A stretch of 64,000 nt of DNA from Rhizopus arrhizus. Taxonomy: Eukaryota > Mucoromycota > Mucoromycetes > Mucorales > Rhizopodaceae. Both the position numbers and the translations under genes were made by a program. Every line of letters starts with the position of its first letter. Within the stretch, counting starts at the first letter, position 1. Under the pieces are notes generated by a model. That model saw nothing but the letters and a program-made list of their open reading frames with translations. It made no database searches and was not told where the DNA came from. Below are positions 62,135 to 64,000 of this stretch, piece by piece. The stretch lies in the NCBI GenBank assembly GCA_024220505.1, contig JAKZZE010000022.1:1-64000 (forward strand). Reading direction: 5' to 3'.

Positions 62135-64000
62135 ATGTCTATCAACTCTAATCTTTTGGCTTACAACGAAGAAACCCTTCTTTCTGAAAGTGACCCTGCT
62201 TTCATTGGTCCTAGACTTGAAAAGCCCTCCATGGTTAATGGGATCGAACTTCCTCTTACTGGATCTCCAAACTCTATTACAGAAGATATAGAGATGGAAG
62301 AAGTTGAACCCAGGGCTATGGCCTCTCCACTCGCTGGTGTCAAGGGCAGTGGCGCAGCACCACCTTCTCAGGTCTCGGGTAGTCGTAATTTGACGGCTAC
62401 CGTCCAGACTTTGACGAAACAGGTAGAACAAATTGCTGCGGCTATCACGGGTCAAGAGCTTACAGGAAAGCAACTTGCTAACCTTTCCCGCGAATATACG
62501 ACCAAGTCTACCATCTTGGCCTCCTTGTTGGACTTGCAAGCAAAAATGGCTAATAACTTGACTATACAAACCAATGGCTCTGCCATTAACGGTTCTAACA
62601 GTCAACCTACAGTGGTTCCTCAAAACTTACCTTTGTTTCAGTACACTGGTAATGTAGAGAACTCAGCATTGCCCGTCTTTAAAGACATTGCTGACTGTAT
62701 CCGACGTTTTGAGGATATCCTCTTTGCGTACCGCTTGGATGTACAGGTGCATTGGCAGCGCCTCATCCCTTTCTCACTTACCCATACTCAACGTTCTTGG
62801 TATGATGAATTACGGGTAAAGAAGAATTTATCTTGGACCATATTCAAGGAACAATTAACCTTGAAATATGGCATCGAATCCACTGAGGCCCAAGCCCACG
62901 CCTCAAGAGAGCTGTTAACCATCAGTATGCAGCCTGATGAGTCTGTGGAAAAATACACTGACCGCTTTTTGAAACTCAAGCGTGAAGCCACTCCCGTAGC
63001 TGATGATTTTTTGGCTATTTTGTTTGTGAACTCCCTCACTAGTAGCCTCCAAAATCATGTCAACATGGCCATCGTCAGTCTTGATCAGGAGGCAAGGAAT
63101 GACATAAACCTCCTTTCTAGTATCGCAAGAAAGTTTCATACGAAACAACAGACCTTGCCCCATATGTCAACTAAAAAATTCAATAACCAACCCTCTCAAG
63201 TCAACGGGTTGAACCCTCCCAGTGGTATTCATAAAAGAAACCACCGTACGGATGGAAGGACTTGTATCATCCATGGAAAGTGCAACCACACAACAGATCG
63301 TTGTAAAAAGGCTCAGGAACTCGGAATTGCTGGCAATATGAACAAAGAGACATCTAGCAAGCGTTGCTTTAAATGCAACGCTCCTTTTACTAGGGAGCAT
63401 TTAAATGTTTGCCCTAAAAGGAATCAACCTCTTTCTGCTGGTTCTGCCTCTTCCTCCTCCTCTACTGCACCTACCATAACCAGGGCATTCCGCTCACTTC
63501 AGTTGACTGGCAGTGAAGATAAACCAATGGGTACAAAGGCTTCTAAATATAACCCTGCCAACCAACAAAGCCACGATGAAGAACAGGATCTTGACGATGA
63601 AGCCGTCAAGGACATCCACTACTACTCATCATTATGTAAGTTGCAACCGTTTAATACAAAACTTCACAGTTTTAATAACAAACGTACTGATTCCTTTTTT
63701 GTACCCATCACTATAGAAAATGTCCGTACTTGGGCTTTGGTTGATACTGGGTGTAATACTTCTACGATCTCTCCTGACCTAGCAAAAATTATAAACGTTA
63801 GAACTTTTCCTGTTTCAGGAAAATTACAATTAGCTAGTTTGAATACCTTGGTACCTAGAACTGCTATTACAGATCAAATAAAAGTATTTTATAACGGAAT
63901 CAATGTCTTACATGAATTTGAAATTTTTAAGTTTGATAAGGATATACCTATTTGTATTGGTACAGATCTTATGCCTAAGTTAAACATTAACTTGACAGGT
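62135..64000 (+). CDS. E Gag-protease, continues past the window
   Basis: 622 codons from the first ATG after the leader (MSINSNLLAYNEETLLSESD), open to the window edge. Capsid-like region about 180-330 (FKDIADCIRRFEDILFAYRL, WYDELRVKKNLSW, DESVEKYTDRFLKL), Cys/His motifs CIIHGKCNHTTDRC near 372 and CFKCNAPFTREHLNVC near 411, protease ALVDTGCNTSTIS near 540 and IGTDLMPKLNINLTG at the edge. Gag and protease share one frame, as in A and G. RT and integrase are expected beyond 64000. Antisense frames here are shadows. Confidence 0.9.
   Translation, partial: MSINSNLLAYNEETLLSESDPAFIGPRLEKPSMVNGIELPLTGSPNSITEDIEMEEVEPRAMASPLAGVKGSGAAPPSQVSGSRNLTATVQTLTKQVEQIAAAITGQELTGKQLANLSREYTTKSTILASLLDLQAKMANNLTIQTNGSAINGSNSQPTVVPQNLPLFQYTGNVENSALPVFKDIADCIRRFEDILFAYRLDVQVHWQRLIPFSLTHTQRSWYDELRVKKNLSWTIFKEQLTLKYGIESTEAQAHASRELLTISMQPDESVEKYTDRFLKLKREATPVADDFLAILFVNSLTSSLQNHVNMAIVSLDQEARNDINLLSSIARKFHTKQQTLPHMSTKKFNNQPSQVNGLNPPSGIHKRNHRTDGRTCIIHGKCNHTTDRCKKAQELGIAGNMNKETSSKRCFKCNAPFTREHLNVCPKRNQPLSAGSASSSSSTAPTITRAFRSLQLTGSEDKPMGTKASKYNPANQQSHDEEQDLDDEAVKDIHYYSSLCKLQPFNTKLHSFNNKRTDSFFVPITIENVRTWALVDTGCNTSTISPDLAKIINVRTFPVSGKLQLASLNTLVPRTAITDQIKVFYNGINVLHEFEIFKFDKDIPICIGTDLMPKLNINLTG

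Noticed and set aside
62129..63400. Minus-strand ORFs near the right edge
   Set aside because: Antisense to the open gag-protease of element E.

Overview
The window is eukaryotic, AT-rich and made almost entirely of transposable elements; I recognise no host gene, rRNA or functional tRNA. The mix (chromodomain Ty3/gypsy elements, many Tc1/mariner families, a DIRS-type tyrosine-recombinase retrotransposon, and a Merlin/IS1016 transposon with three 52-57 nt GT-AG introns) suggests a fungal heterochromatic or intergenic repeat island. An early-diverging (Mucoromycota-like) fungus is my best inference; the sequence does not prove it.

Layout, left to right. 1-3207: LTR-like leader, gag and protease of a Ty3-like element (C'). 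3208-12160: Ty3 element A (649 bp LTRs; a Tc1 copy sits in its 5' LTR and a solo LTR in its integrase; the coding region is broken). 12161-19910: 5'-truncated Ty3 element B, split by a Merlin transposon with a 9-bp target duplication. 19911-21122: LTR pieces, a solo A LTR and a small minisatellite. 21123-26987: Tc1-II containing a DIRS retrotransposon that is intact in structure and coding. 26994-34947: stacked Tc1 families III, I, IV and V. 34949-36515: remnant of a second DIRS-like element, split by a solo LTR of family D. 36516-38676: LTR fragments and pieces of Ty3-like element C (minus strand). 38691-51542: Tc1-VII, inserted in the leader of C and itself holding Tc1-VI, a Tc1-I copy and Tc1-IVb; IVb holds the intact Ty3 element G and a solo LTR. 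51942-57987: near-intact Ty3 element D. 57988-61668: LTR and Tc1 fragments. 61669-64000: 5' LTR and gag-protease of Ty3 element E, running off the window.

How the parts work together: the LTR elements encode Gag, protease, RT, RNase H, integrase and usually a C-terminal chromodomain, which in related chromoviruses directs insertion to methylated-histone chromatin. The leaders of A, G, D and E start with a T tract just after the LTR, and in A and G this is followed by 8 nt complementary to the LTR, as expected for Tf1/sushi-like self-priming. The C-type elements instead carry a tRNA-style TGG primer site. The Tc1 families fall into those with simple short termini (I, II, III) and those with about 212-bp ends bounded by inverted copies of the terminal motif (IV, V, VI, VII). 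Likely active or recently active: G (LTRs look identical, one open gag-pol frame), D (LTRs differ at one position I could see), the DIRS element and Tc1-IV (open transposase).
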